DNA of 64,000 bases from Streptomyces sp. NBC_00287 (GTDB taxonomy: Bacteria; Actinomycetota; Actinomycetes; Streptomycetales; Streptomycetaceae). The DNA is taken from assembly GCF_036173105.1 (NCBI RefSeq), contig NZ_CP108053.1, positions 2,976,001 to 3,040,000 on the forward strand, read 5' to 3'. Numbering within the stretch: position 1 is the stretch's first letter; every line of letters begins with the position of its first letter. A program made the translations under genes and the position numbers. The notes under the pieces are model-generated. The model ran no database searches. It saw nothing but the letters and a program-made list of their open reading frames with translations, and was not told where the DNA came from. Below, piece by piece: positions 54,126 to 61,334 of the stretch.

Positions 54126-54150
54126 CGCGTACGCTGCGGGAGCGTACGCG
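54126..54150. promoter_or_regulatory. Perfect inverted repeat, WhiJ-type divergent promoter
   Basis: CGCGTACGCT-GCGGG-AGCGTACGCG is a perfect 10-bp inverted repeat with 5-base spacer in the 130-base gap between the ATPase and XRE genes. It is in the right place to be an operator for the XRE regulator, controlling both. Confidence 0.6.
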
Positions 54151-54210
54151 GTTACGGGGTGGACAGTACGCGTGACTGGCCGTGACCATGTGCGCGGGAG
54201 GTGACCGACT

Positions 54211-55044
54211 GTGGTCGATGCAGCGGTGGGTGGCGGTGAGCCGGAGTCGTCGGACAGCCTGCGGACGTTCGGGGCGGTGGTGCAGGCCCTTCGGGAGCAT
54301 GCCGGGTTGAGCCGGGAGGAGTTCGGGGAGCGGGTGGGGCTCTCCAAACACACGGTGGCCTCGATCGAGCAGGGACGACGCATGCCGGATCCGAGGTTCG
54401 GCGAGCGGGCGGAGGGGGTGCTGGGGAATACGGGTGCCCTGAGGAAGGCGGAGCGGCATTTGGCTCGGCAGCCGGGGTTGGCGGTTTGGTTTCGGCGGTG
54501 GGCGCAGTTGGAGGCCACCGCCATCACGCTCTATACGTACGAATGCCGGTTGATTCCGGGGCTGTTGCAGACGGAGGCGTACGCGCGGACGCTGTTCACG
54601 AACCAGCTTCCGCCAATGAGCGACGAACAGGTCGAGGCGCTGTGGATCGCACGAGCCGAGCGGCAACGACTGCTACGGGAACGGCCGAACACGGCGTTCG
54701 CCTTCATCCTGGAGGAGCACTTGTTCCGGCGGCGGACCGGCGGTGTGGAGGTCACCAGGGAGCTCATCGATCACGTACTGGAAATCGCCCAGCTGCGGAA
54801 CGTAGAGATCCAGATCATGCCGACAGAGCAGGACACCCACGCGGGACTGGACGGTCCCATGCAGCTGCTGGAAACGCCGGAGAACAAGTGGTTCGCCTAC
54901 TGCGAGGGGCAGGAAAGTGGCCAGTTCATCGCTGACGCGAAGGTGGTCAGCATGCTCCAGATGCGGTATGCCAGGATGCGCTCACAGGCTCTCACTCTCA
55001 AAGACTCCACGAGCCTGTTGCAGCGGATGCGAGGAGACCTATGA
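54211..55044 (+). CDS. XRE-family regulator with DUF5753 (WhiJ type)
   Basis: A 277-residue regulator. HTH at about 20-75: FGAVVQALREHAGLSREEFGERVGLSKHTVASIEQGRRMPDP. From about 95 is the DUF5753 domain, with the conserved IPGLLQTEAYARTL and LVRMPTE-like IQIMPTEQDTHAGLDGP. GTG start with GGGAGGTGA. It overlaps the DUF397 gene by 4 bases. Such proteins act with DUF397 partners in development and antibiotic control. Confidence 0.94.
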   Translation: MVDAAVGGGEPESSDSLRTFGAVVQALREHAGLSREEFGERVGLSKHTVASIEQGRRMPDPRFGERAEGVLGNTGALRKAERHLARQPGLAVWFRRWAQLEATAITLYTYECRLIPGLLQTEAYARTLFTNQLPPMSDEQVEALWIARAERQRLLRERPNTAFAFILEEHLFRRRTGGVEVTRELIDHVLEIAQLRNVEIQIMPTEQDTHAGLDGPMQLLETPENKWFAYCEGQESGQFIADAKVVSMLQMRYARMRSQALTLKDSTSLLQRMRGDL

Positions 55045-55256
55045 GCACCGGCGAACTGGCCTGGTTCAAGAGCAGCTACAGCAGCGGTGGTTCGGGTGAC
55101 TGCGTAGAGATCGCCACCCGCCCCCACACCATCCACGTCCGCGACTCAAAGAACACCCAAGGCCCCCAGCTCACCCTCTCCCCCACCACCTGGTCCGCCT
55201 TCCTCACCTACGCAGGGTCCACTTCGGGGCCGTCAGCCCCCGCCGGCCGCGGCTGA
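55041..55256 (+). CDS. DUF397 small protein (BldB/WhiJ partner type)
   Basis: A 71-residue DUF397 protein: WFKSSYSSGGSGDCVEIA, VRDSKNTQGPQLTLSPTTWSAFL. ATGA-coupled to the XRE gene. In WhiJ-type systems the small protein is thought to tune its XRE partner. The last 24 bases overlap the end of the convergent response regulator. A truncated near-identical copy lies at 59328. Confidence 0.93.
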   Translation: MSTGELAWFKSSYSSGGSGDCVEIATRPHTIHVRDSKNTQGPQLTLSPTTWSAFLTYAGSTSGPSAPAGRG

Positions 55257-55922
55257 CTCGTAGCCTGTGATGTCGTCGGGCTTCACCAGGCCGTCCTCGA
55301 TCGCGCGGGCCAGCATGTCCGCCTTTGTCGGTGCGTTTCGGCCGACCTGCGCGTACTTGACTCTCGCTCGGCGGATGTACACGTCCACGGTGTGGACCGA
55401 TACACCCATGCGCCGGGCGACCGAGGCTTTCGACATGGACTGGAACCACCACAGCAGCGCGGTGCGTTCCTGTGAGGACAGCTGGGGCCTGTTCGCGCCG
55501 CGATCACCTGCCAGGACACCCGCGGCCGTCGGTGTGAGGTACGGCCTGTCTCCCGCCGCCGCCAGCACCGTGTTCACCAGGTGCGCCCGTCCCTCGTTCT
55601 TCGCGACGAACTCGCACGCTCCCACCTCCAGCGATTCCAGCACCACTCGCTGCTCGGTGAACTGAGAGAAGGCGATGACCCGCTGGCCCGCCGCTGCCAG
55701 TGCGGCGACAGTGTCGATGGCGATCCTGCCGTGCAGGTTCAGATCGAGGATGAGGACATCAGCGACGCCGGGCGGCACATCGGCGGTTTCGCCTGTGTAC
55801 ACCACCGAGATGCGCGGCTCCTCGGACAGCCAGGTCTGAATGCCTTCGATGACGACCGGGTGATCGTCGGTGATGGCAACGGTCAGCGAGCCGGTCGCAC
55901 CGGATATCGGGTCTCCCACCAC
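55233..55922 (-). CDS. Response regulator with LuxR-type HTH
   Basis: A 229-residue two-component regulator. Receiver about 12-130 with acidic pair D19-D20 (ITDDHP) and phosphoacceptor D60 (LILDLNLHG). HTH about 155-210: QLSSQERTALLWWF...SKASVARRMGVSVHTVDVYIRRARVKY. Start set at GTG 55922 because GGAGGGGG lies 7 bases before it; it overlaps the sensor gene end by 40 bases. The third gene of an operon with two sensor proteins. Confidence 0.9.
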   Translation of the reverse strand: MVGDPISGATGSLTVAITDDHPVVIEGIQTWLSEEPRISVVYTGETADVPPGVADVLILDLNLHGRIAIDTVAALAAAGQRVIAFSQFTEQRVVLESLEVGACEFVAKNEGRAHLVNTVLAAAGDRPYLTPTAAGVLAGDRGANRPQLSSQERTALLWWFQSMSKASVARRMGVSVHTVDVYIRRARVKYAQVGRNAPTKADMLARAIEDGLVKPDDITGYESAAAGGG

Positions 55923-57004
55923 AGCTGGTCCCCCTCCTGGTCGTACAGGAAGGACACGGCAAGCGGGCCCGGCGGTTCCACGACCGTCTCCGGCGGGGCG
56001 TCGGCCACCACACTCACCGCGACCTCCTCCGGCGTCGCCAGCAGGGTGACCCGCGCCTCGGTGGCTGCGGCGGCCAGGACGAGCAGGGCCCCTTCCGCCA
56101 GTTCCCGGCGGACGGATGTCGACAGCTCGGGCAGGTCTCCGTAGCTCAGCAGGGTGACGCGTACGCCGCGCCGCTCGGCGATGTAGGCACAGGACCGAAG
56201 CTCGTGCAGGAGCGGGTGCGGGGTGTCGTCCGTCTCCGCGAACAGCCTCCGCAGGCGTGCCGCCTCCACGGCGGCGCGTTGGCGTACGACGGCGTCCCCC
56301 GGGTCCAGTCGGCGTTCCGTCAGACCACGCAGCAGCGGTTCCACTCTGCCGCGCAGATGCTCGTACCGGCGCCGGCGCTCGGCGTGCACGGCCTCGTCGG
56401 CGGTGGCACGGGCGAGGTGCTCCGCGTGTGCCGCGGCGGCCTCGGTGGCTTCCCTGGCACCGCTGTTGAGCTGCCGGGCCAGGTACGCGAACGTCAGCTG
56501 GATACCGGCGGTGGTGTAGCTCGCGGCCAGCAGACGGGAGACGGTGACCTGGTCGAGCGCGCCGTCGGCGGCCAGGAAGCCCACCGTGACAGCCGTGTTC
56601 GCGACCAGCAGGGTGATCAGCTCCCACAGCGGGCGCTGCATCAGAAGCAACACGCCGAACCAACCCACGGCGTTCCACGCCCAGCTCACGTCACCGATCG
56701 CCCCACCCGGCGGGTACGTGGCGGTGGCGACGACACCGGCGACCAGTGCTGCCCCCGCAAGCAGCCGCGCGGTACGTGCACTGAGCAGGGAGCGCAGCAG
56801 CAGGACGGAACCGGCCGTCTGGATGACCACTAGGGCCAGCCAGGCGCCCGCGGCGGCGACCTGCGGCTCGTACATCGGCCAGCCCCTGAGCACCAGCAGG
56901 GTGTCCAGACCCAGATGCCAGATGCCGACGATCGCCACCACCCCGATGTTGACGGCCGTGGCGAAGCGGGTGGCGACCACGCCTTCGACGGCGCCGGCGC
57001 TCAT
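55883..57004 (-). CDS. Second sensor protein, degenerate kinase-like
   Basis: 373 residues, 5-6 N-terminal membrane helices (about 15-180), then a helix region AERRRRYEHLRGRVEPLLRGLTE and a C-terminal domain shaped like a HATPase but without a clear N box or GxGxx. The phosphoacceptor motif is not typical, so it may be a non-catalytic partner or sensor for the kinase upstream. ATGA overlap with that kinase (57001-57004). Confidence 0.8.
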   Translation of the reverse strand: MSAGAVEGVVATRFATAVNIGVVAIVGIWHLGLDTLLVLRGWPMYEPQVAAAGAWLALVVIQTAGSVLLLRSLLSARTARLLAGAALVAGVVATATYPPGGAIGDVSWAWNAVGWFGVLLLMQRPLWELITLLVANTAVTVGFLAADGALDQVTVSRLLAASYTTAGIQLTFAYLARQLNSGAREATEAAAAHAEHLARATADEAVHAERRRRYEHLRGRVEPLLRGLTERRLDPGDAVVRQRAAVEAARLRRLFAETDDTPHPLLHELRSCAYIAERRGVRVTLLSYGDLPELSTSVRRELAEGALLVLAAAATEARVTLLATPEEVAVSVVADAPPETVVEPPGPLAVSFLYDQEGDQLWWETRYPVRPAR

Positions 57005-58173
57005 GGTTCCCACCTCAGCACGATCCGGGTTCCGGCTCCGGCGGACGAAACCACTCGGGCGCTGCCGCCCACAGCACGCATCCGGCCGTGGATCGACTCC
57101 CGCAGGCCGCGTCGGTGGAGGGGAACAGCCGCCGGGTCGAACCCGGCTCCGCTGTCGCGGACTTCGACGGTGGCGCCCTGCCCGACGGGTCGGACCGAGA
57201 CCCGGGCGGCGCGGGTGTCCCCGTGCAGGGCCACATTGGCCAGGGCCTCGGCGACCCCCTGCGAGAAGGCGGTCACGACCTCGTGGGGGAGGTCCAGCGG
57301 CGGCACGTCGAACTCGATGTCCAGTGGTGGAAGGCCGACGCGGCGCGTCAGTACGGCGGTGCGCAGCGCGACATCCAGCGGTGCGGGGTCGTGCGCCACA
57401 TCGCGTGCCACGCCGGGGTGTGCCCGCAGGGCTTCGATGACGGCCAGGTCGGCCCCGGCCCGTTCCGGCAGCGCGGCGGAGTCACGCGTGATGCTGCCGG
57501 TCCCCACCATGGTGAGCGTGGCGAGCACGGTGTCGTGCAGCAGCCGCTGCTGGTCCAGCTCATCAGTGCGGGCAGCGGACCGGGCCCGCTCGGACGCACG
57601 CGCTGACGCCTCCTCGGACAGTGCGAGATCCGCCCTGCGCGCTCCATGTCGCAGCAGGACCGCGACAGCGGCGGCGAGCAGCCCCTGGGGTACCAGGACG
57701 ACGGAGGCCTCTCGTACCCCGGTGCCCATCGCGTGGGCCGCCGCGATGGCGAGCGCTGCGGCCATCGCCCAGGGCTGCCGCAGCGCGAACTGTGCGATGA
57801 AGACACCGGTGCCGGCGACCATGTCGATCCATCCGGAGCCCGCTGACGCTTCCAGGACCTCGGCCGGGACGAGCCTGCCGTGCGCCAGACAGAGCACCAC
57901 AACGACGGCGGTGTCACCGACGCAGAGCCAGGGATGCGGTCCCGGCCTGAACATCACCACGGTGAACAGGCAGCTCCACACCAGCAGTCCGACGACAGCG
58001 ACGGCCACCCAGACGGAACGTGCGGGCGGTGCGAAGCCGACCACAGCGACCAGGGCCGCTCCGAAAGCACTGCTCGCCCTCAGGACCGCGGACAGGCGTG
58101 CGGACTTGCGCTGAAGCTGGTGTTGGGCGGGCTCCTGCGTCGACAAAGTGACGGATTCGACCGTAATCCCCAT
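57001..58173 (-). CDS. NarL-type sensor histidine kinase
   Basis: A 390-residue histidine kinase. Five or six membrane segments (about 30-175), HisKA_3-like dimerisation with H213 in LLHDTVLATL, HATPase with N box EALANVALHG (N313) and G box DSGAGFDP and GRMRAVGG. It should phosphorylate the response regulator at 55233. Start at ATG 58173 with GGGGGAG. First gene of the operon; divergent from the lipase. Confidence 0.92.
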   Translation of the reverse strand: MGITVESVTLSTQEPAQHQLQRKSARLSAVLRASSAFGAALVAVVGFAPPARSVWVAVAVVGLLVWSCLFTVVMFRPGPHPWLCVGDTAVVVVLCLAHGRLVPAEVLEASAGSGWIDMVAGTGVFIAQFALRQPWAMAAALAIAAAHAMGTGVREASVVLVPQGLLAAAVAVLLRHGARRADLALSEEASARASERARSAARTDELDQQRLLHDTVLATLTMVGTGSITRDSAALPERAGADLAVIEALRAHPGVARDVAHDPAPLDVALRTAVLTRRVGLPPLDIEFDVPPLDLPHEVVTAFSQGVAEALANVALHGDTRAARVSVRPVGQGATVEVRDSGAGFDPAAVPLHRRGLRESIHGRMRAVGGSARVVSSAGAGTRIVLRWEP

Positions 58174-58199
58174 GGTGTCTCCCCCCGTTACCCCCGCGC

Positions 58200-58219
58200 T
58201 GTCACGCGATCACGTGACA
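58200..58219. promoter_or_regulatory. Inverted repeat in kinase/lipase gap
   Basis: TGTCAC-N8-GTGACA, perfect, in the 133-base gap between the divergent kinase operon and lipase. A possible binding site for the response regulator, which would then control the lipase. Confidence 0.5.
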
Positions 58220-58306
58220 TGCCCATCGCGGTTCCCCCCGCCTAGTCTTCAGGACCGGGACGCCCGGGGAGGGATCTTGGGGGTCATTCGACGAGGGGGT
58301 AGGGCC

Positions 58307-59227
58307 ATGCGAAGAGCCCGAAGTTCAACCACACTGTTCCTCAGCGCACTTCTCGCCATGGCGATCGCATTCGTGGCGGCTGCCCCGGCAAACGCCGCGC
58401 CGAGCCGGTCGGACGGCCGCAGCAAGGTGATCTTTGTGCACGGATTCGATCCCAGCGGCGCGGCGGCGATCAACTGCCGGGAGGAGTGGGCGAGCGCGAT
58501 CGCTTACTTCAAGTCGCGCGGGTATGCGGACAACCAGCTGATCACGTACAGCTACTACAAGAATAAGTCGGGATCAAACGGCTGCACCACCCGGTTCAAG
58601 GACGCAAACGGCGATTACGGTACACGTGAAACGAGCCTCACGACGATAGCCAGGCACTTCGCCAACCGCGTCTACAACGCCTACTCCAGCTCGCCGTACG
58701 GCGGCCAGAAGGTCGACGTGGTCGCCCATTCCATGGGCGGCCTCGTGGTCCGCGCCGCGCTATACCACGTCAAGAAGGGCAGCCCTGGCTTCCCGCCGTA
58801 CCTCTATATCGAGGACGTTGTCACACTCGGCACTCCTCACAATGGGGCGAGCATGGGTCAGCTCACCCTGTGCGGCGCGTTCATGGGGACTCCGCGGCAG
58901 TGCAATCAAATGGCTCCGGGCAGCGACTTCCTCGACGACCTTCCCCAGACTCCCAGCAAGTCGGCCATGGGAACGGACTGGACGGCGGTCTCGTCTTACG
59001 ATGACACGACGGTCTCTGAGAGTTCCGGAACTTGGATCAACGCGCAGCACAAGCTCCAGTACAACGACAGCGGAGACAAGGCGATCAGTCACACCGCCCT
59101 GAAGAGCCACAAGAACTTCACGTATCGCGGCCGAGTCAAGCACAGTGGTTCGTGGTCGGGCTATGCCCAGAGGGTAGCGCCAGTTGTGAGGGCGTATCAG
59201 GCCGTCTACTACAAATCCACACAGTGA
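58307..59227 (+). CDS. Secreted lipase/esterase, alpha/beta hydrolase
   Basis: A 306-residue exported lipase. Signal peptide about 1-30 (ANAAPS). The nucleophile S142 in AHSMGG; oxyanion VHGFDPSG. A disulfide is likely (several Cys). Belongs to the Streptomyces lipase group close to class 2 lipases. Start at ATG 58307. It follows the divergent two-component operon; slightly lower GC in its middle part than neighbours is an impression, not measured. Confidence 0.92.
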   Translation: MRRARSSTTLFLSALLAMAIAFVAAAPANAAPSRSDGRSKVIFVHGFDPSGAAAINCREEWASAIAYFKSRGYADNQLITYSYYKNKSGSNGCTTRFKDANGDYGTRETSLTTIARHFANRVYNAYSSSPYGGQKVDVVAHSMGGLVVRAALYHVKKGSPGFPPYLYIEDVVTLGTPHNGASMGQLTLCGAFMGTPRQCNQMAPGSDFLDDLPQTPSKSAMGTDWTAVSSYDDTTVSESSGTWINAQHKLQYNDSGDKAISHTALKSHKNFTYRGRVKHSGSWSGYAQRVAPVVRAYQAVYYKSTQ

Positions 59228-59256
59228 CGTTGTCGCCGCCACTTCGGTGACGGAAC

Positions 59257-59295
59257 CCCCCGCCCGGACGCCACCCTGTGGAATCCGGGCGGGGG
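59257..59295 (+). terminator. Lipase terminator
   Basis: CCCCCGCCCGGA / TCCGGGCGGGGG, 12-bp perfect stem, 15-base loop, 30 bases after the lipase stop. Confidence 0.8.
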
Positions 59296-59327
59296 CGGCC
59301 CGTGGTGCCGTGAGGCGGTGACGCGTC

Positions 59328-59504
59328 AGCTACAGCAGCGGCGGCTCCGGCGATGACTGCGTAGAAGTGGCCCTCGCCCCTTCCACCATCCGCATCCGCG
59401 ACTCCAAGAACACCCAAGGCCCCCCAGCTCACCCTCTCCCCACCACCTGGTCCGCCTTCCTCACCTACGCAGGGTCCTCAACGGAACTCGCCGGAACTCA
59501 ATAG
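59328..59504 (+). pseudogene. Broken DUF397 copy, overlapping the sialidase end
   Basis: Reads S-Y-S-S-G-G-S-G-D-D-C-V-E-V and RIRDSKNTQG, then a one-base insertion (GGCCCCCC) and one-base deletion (CTCTCCCC) relative to the DUF397 gene at 55041. It lacks the first 12 codons. From ACCACCTGG to GCAGGGTCC it is identical to the intact gene over 36 bases. The end overlaps the last codons of the sialidase on the other strand. Confidence 0.88.
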
Positions 59505-60693
59505 TTTCGTACGCCGTCCGAACGCCCGTTTCGTACAGGATCCCCACGCTCTCGGCATCGGTCTGCACGAGGTCCGAGTACCCGGCCTTCCGCGTGGACA
59601 AGGTCAGCGCCTTGGCGAAGGACCGTCCCCCGTCCGCACTGCTCCACAAGGCCATCGCGGCACGGTCGGTCGGTACGGAGGGCCCGGAGAACAACAATTC
59701 CCCTCTATCCCCGGTCAGTTGCAGCACGCTGCCCTCGACCACGGGTACATCGTTCAGCGAACTCTGCTCCGCATAGCCTCGGTCCAGACTGGCGCCCCCA
59801 TCACTGGAGTAGGCGTCCAGGCGGTTCCCGGGGCTCGCCCCCTTCTGGTTCCGGGCGTTGAAATAGAGCCGCCCGTCGGGAAGTTGGGCCGCGGTCGACT
59901 CGTTGGCGTTGTGTACACCCTCATACGAATCCTCGACGAACCCGAGGTGCCAGGACCTCCCCCCGTCGTCGCTGTAGATCGTGTGCGCCCCGAAGTACTT
60001 GGGCTCCTGACCGGTGTCCGGCGACCCCGGTGGCGGCGCCGAAGAGTGGTTGGCCGGGACGATCAGCCGCCCCGCGTGGTCACCCCACGTCAGGGCGACG
60101 GCATGGCCAGGTCCTGTGGCGTACCAGCGCCAGTCCGGCTTCTTCACCGCCGACGTGATCTCCCGCGGCGCGGAGAAGGAGCGCCCGCCGTCCTCGCTCG
60201 TCTGCACGAAGACCCGTCGGCCTTCCTCGCCGGCCTCACCGCGCAGAATCCGCGCCTCGGTGACGTCACCGCTGTGGTACGAGGTGACCAGCACGACGTT
60301 CCCGGTCCGGGGATCAACAACCGGCGCCGGATTGCCCCGGGTATCCCCCTCACCCTCCGCAACAACTCGCAGCCGCCCCCAAGTGCATCCGCCGTCCTGC
60401 GACCGCCTGAGCACGACGTCGATGTCGCCGTGGTCCTCCTTGCCACCGGCCCGGCCTTCGGCGAAGGCGAGCAAGGTCCCGGCACGAGTCCGGACGACGG
60501 CGGGTATGCGGTAACTGGCATAGCCTCCCGCACCCGAGACATACGGCACCGAGGAGCCGCATCTTCGTCCCGGCTCGGCATCCGCGCTGTCGGCCTGATC
60601 CGCCCAGGGTTGGACGAAGACGACCAGCGCGGCGATGCAGATCGCGACAGAACCGAGTACGGCCACACGACGGCTCGGTAAGGGACGGCTCAT
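59461..60693 (-). CDS. Exported sialidase-like glycoside hydrolase
   Basis: A 410-residue sialidase-fold (GH33-like) enzyme. N-terminal signal or membrane anchor about 8-30. YRIP (about 65) for the catalytic Arg and five Asp boxes: SQDGGCTWG, SEDGGRSFS, SDDGGRSWH, SSDGGASLD and SADGGRSFA. Likely cleaves sialic or similar terminal sugars outside. Start at ATG 60693, GGAGAG. Its last five codons are read across the DUF397 remnant, indicating a rearranged 3' end. Confidence 0.92.
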   Translation of the reverse strand: MSRPLPSRRVAVLGSVAICIAALVVFVQPWADQADSADAEPGRRCGSSVPYVSGAGGYASYRIPAVVRTRAGTLLAFAEGRAGGKEDHGDIDVVLRRSQDGGCTWGRLRVVAEGEGDTRGNPAPVVDPRTGNVVLVTSYHSGDVTEARILRGEAGEEGRRVFVQTSEDGGRSFSAPREITSAVKKPDWRWYATGPGHAVALTWGDHAGRLIVPANHSSAPPPGSPDTGQEPKYFGAHTIYSDDGGRSWHLGFVEDSYEGVHNANESTAAQLPDGRLYFNARNQKGASPGNRLDAYSSDGGASLDRGYAEQSSLNDVPVVEGSVLQLTGDRGELLFSGPSVPTDRAAMALWSSADGGRSFAKALTLSTRKAGYSDLVQTDAESVGILYETGVRTAYETIEFRRVPLRTLRR

Positions 60694-60956
60694 TACTCTC
60701 CAGGTCGGCGGGACAGGCCAACTGAACCTAGAGGTATCGATGTGACGCGGCGGCGCCCTTGAGATGGACGGGACATGAATGCCGCCCAGGCCACACAAGT
60801 CCCGCTCGCTGCACGGAGGTTGGACGGGATCTTCGTGCACAGGCGCACCGGACGACCGTATGCTTGTTCCAGGGGTCAACCTCCTGTGTCAGGCGGAGAG
60901 TTGATCACTTCCACGATCCAGTGCGGCCCTACCCGGCAGGGGGCGAAGGAAGGGCA

Positions 60957-61334
60957 ATGGACGTCCAGCTCAGACTGTCCGACGATCCCGACGGCGGCGA
61001 ACTCAAGCAGCTCTACGACTGGTTGATCGAGGAGCGGGAATCCGGACTCGACGCGGAGATCGGCCTGCGTACCGGGGTCTCGTCCGGCGGGGACTCCACC
61101 ATGGGGGACCCGCTCGACATCATTCAGCTCGTTCTCGAGTCCCTCTTCCAGCTCACCTCCCTCGGTTTCATCATCATCGAGTTCCGGCGGGCGCGGCGGC
61201 CCCGTTCCCATGTGATCGTCGAGCGGGACGGGCGTCGCGCCACCCTGCGGCCCGATGCGACGCCCGAGGAGGTCGAGGCCTTCCTGCGGGACCTGGGTGA
61301 CATGGACAGCGGTCCGCCGGACGGCACCCGGTGA
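60957..61334 (+). CDS. EACC1-type effector-associated protein
   Basis: A 125-residue protein: MDVQLRLSDDPDGGELKQLYDWLIEE, then a hydrophobic helix (about 55-75, LDIIQLVLESLFQLTSLGF) and RPDATPEEVEAFLRDL. It fits the effector-associated constant component EACC1 described in actinobacterial conflict systems: a small protein coupled to a variable effector. The stop overlaps the caspase GTG by 4 bases, so the two are translated together. The mechanism is inferred from the family. Confidence 0.85.
   Translation: MDVQLRLSDDPDGGELKQLYDWLIEERESGLDAEIGLRTGVSSGGDSTMGDPLDIIQLVLESLFQLTSLGFIIIEFRRARRPRSHVIVERDGRRATLRPDATPEEVEAFLRDLGDMDSGPPDGTR

Noticed and set aside
58307..59504. An insertion sequence or integron near the lipase
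   Set aside because: No transposase or terminal inverted repeats; the repeat is a DUF397 gene copy.
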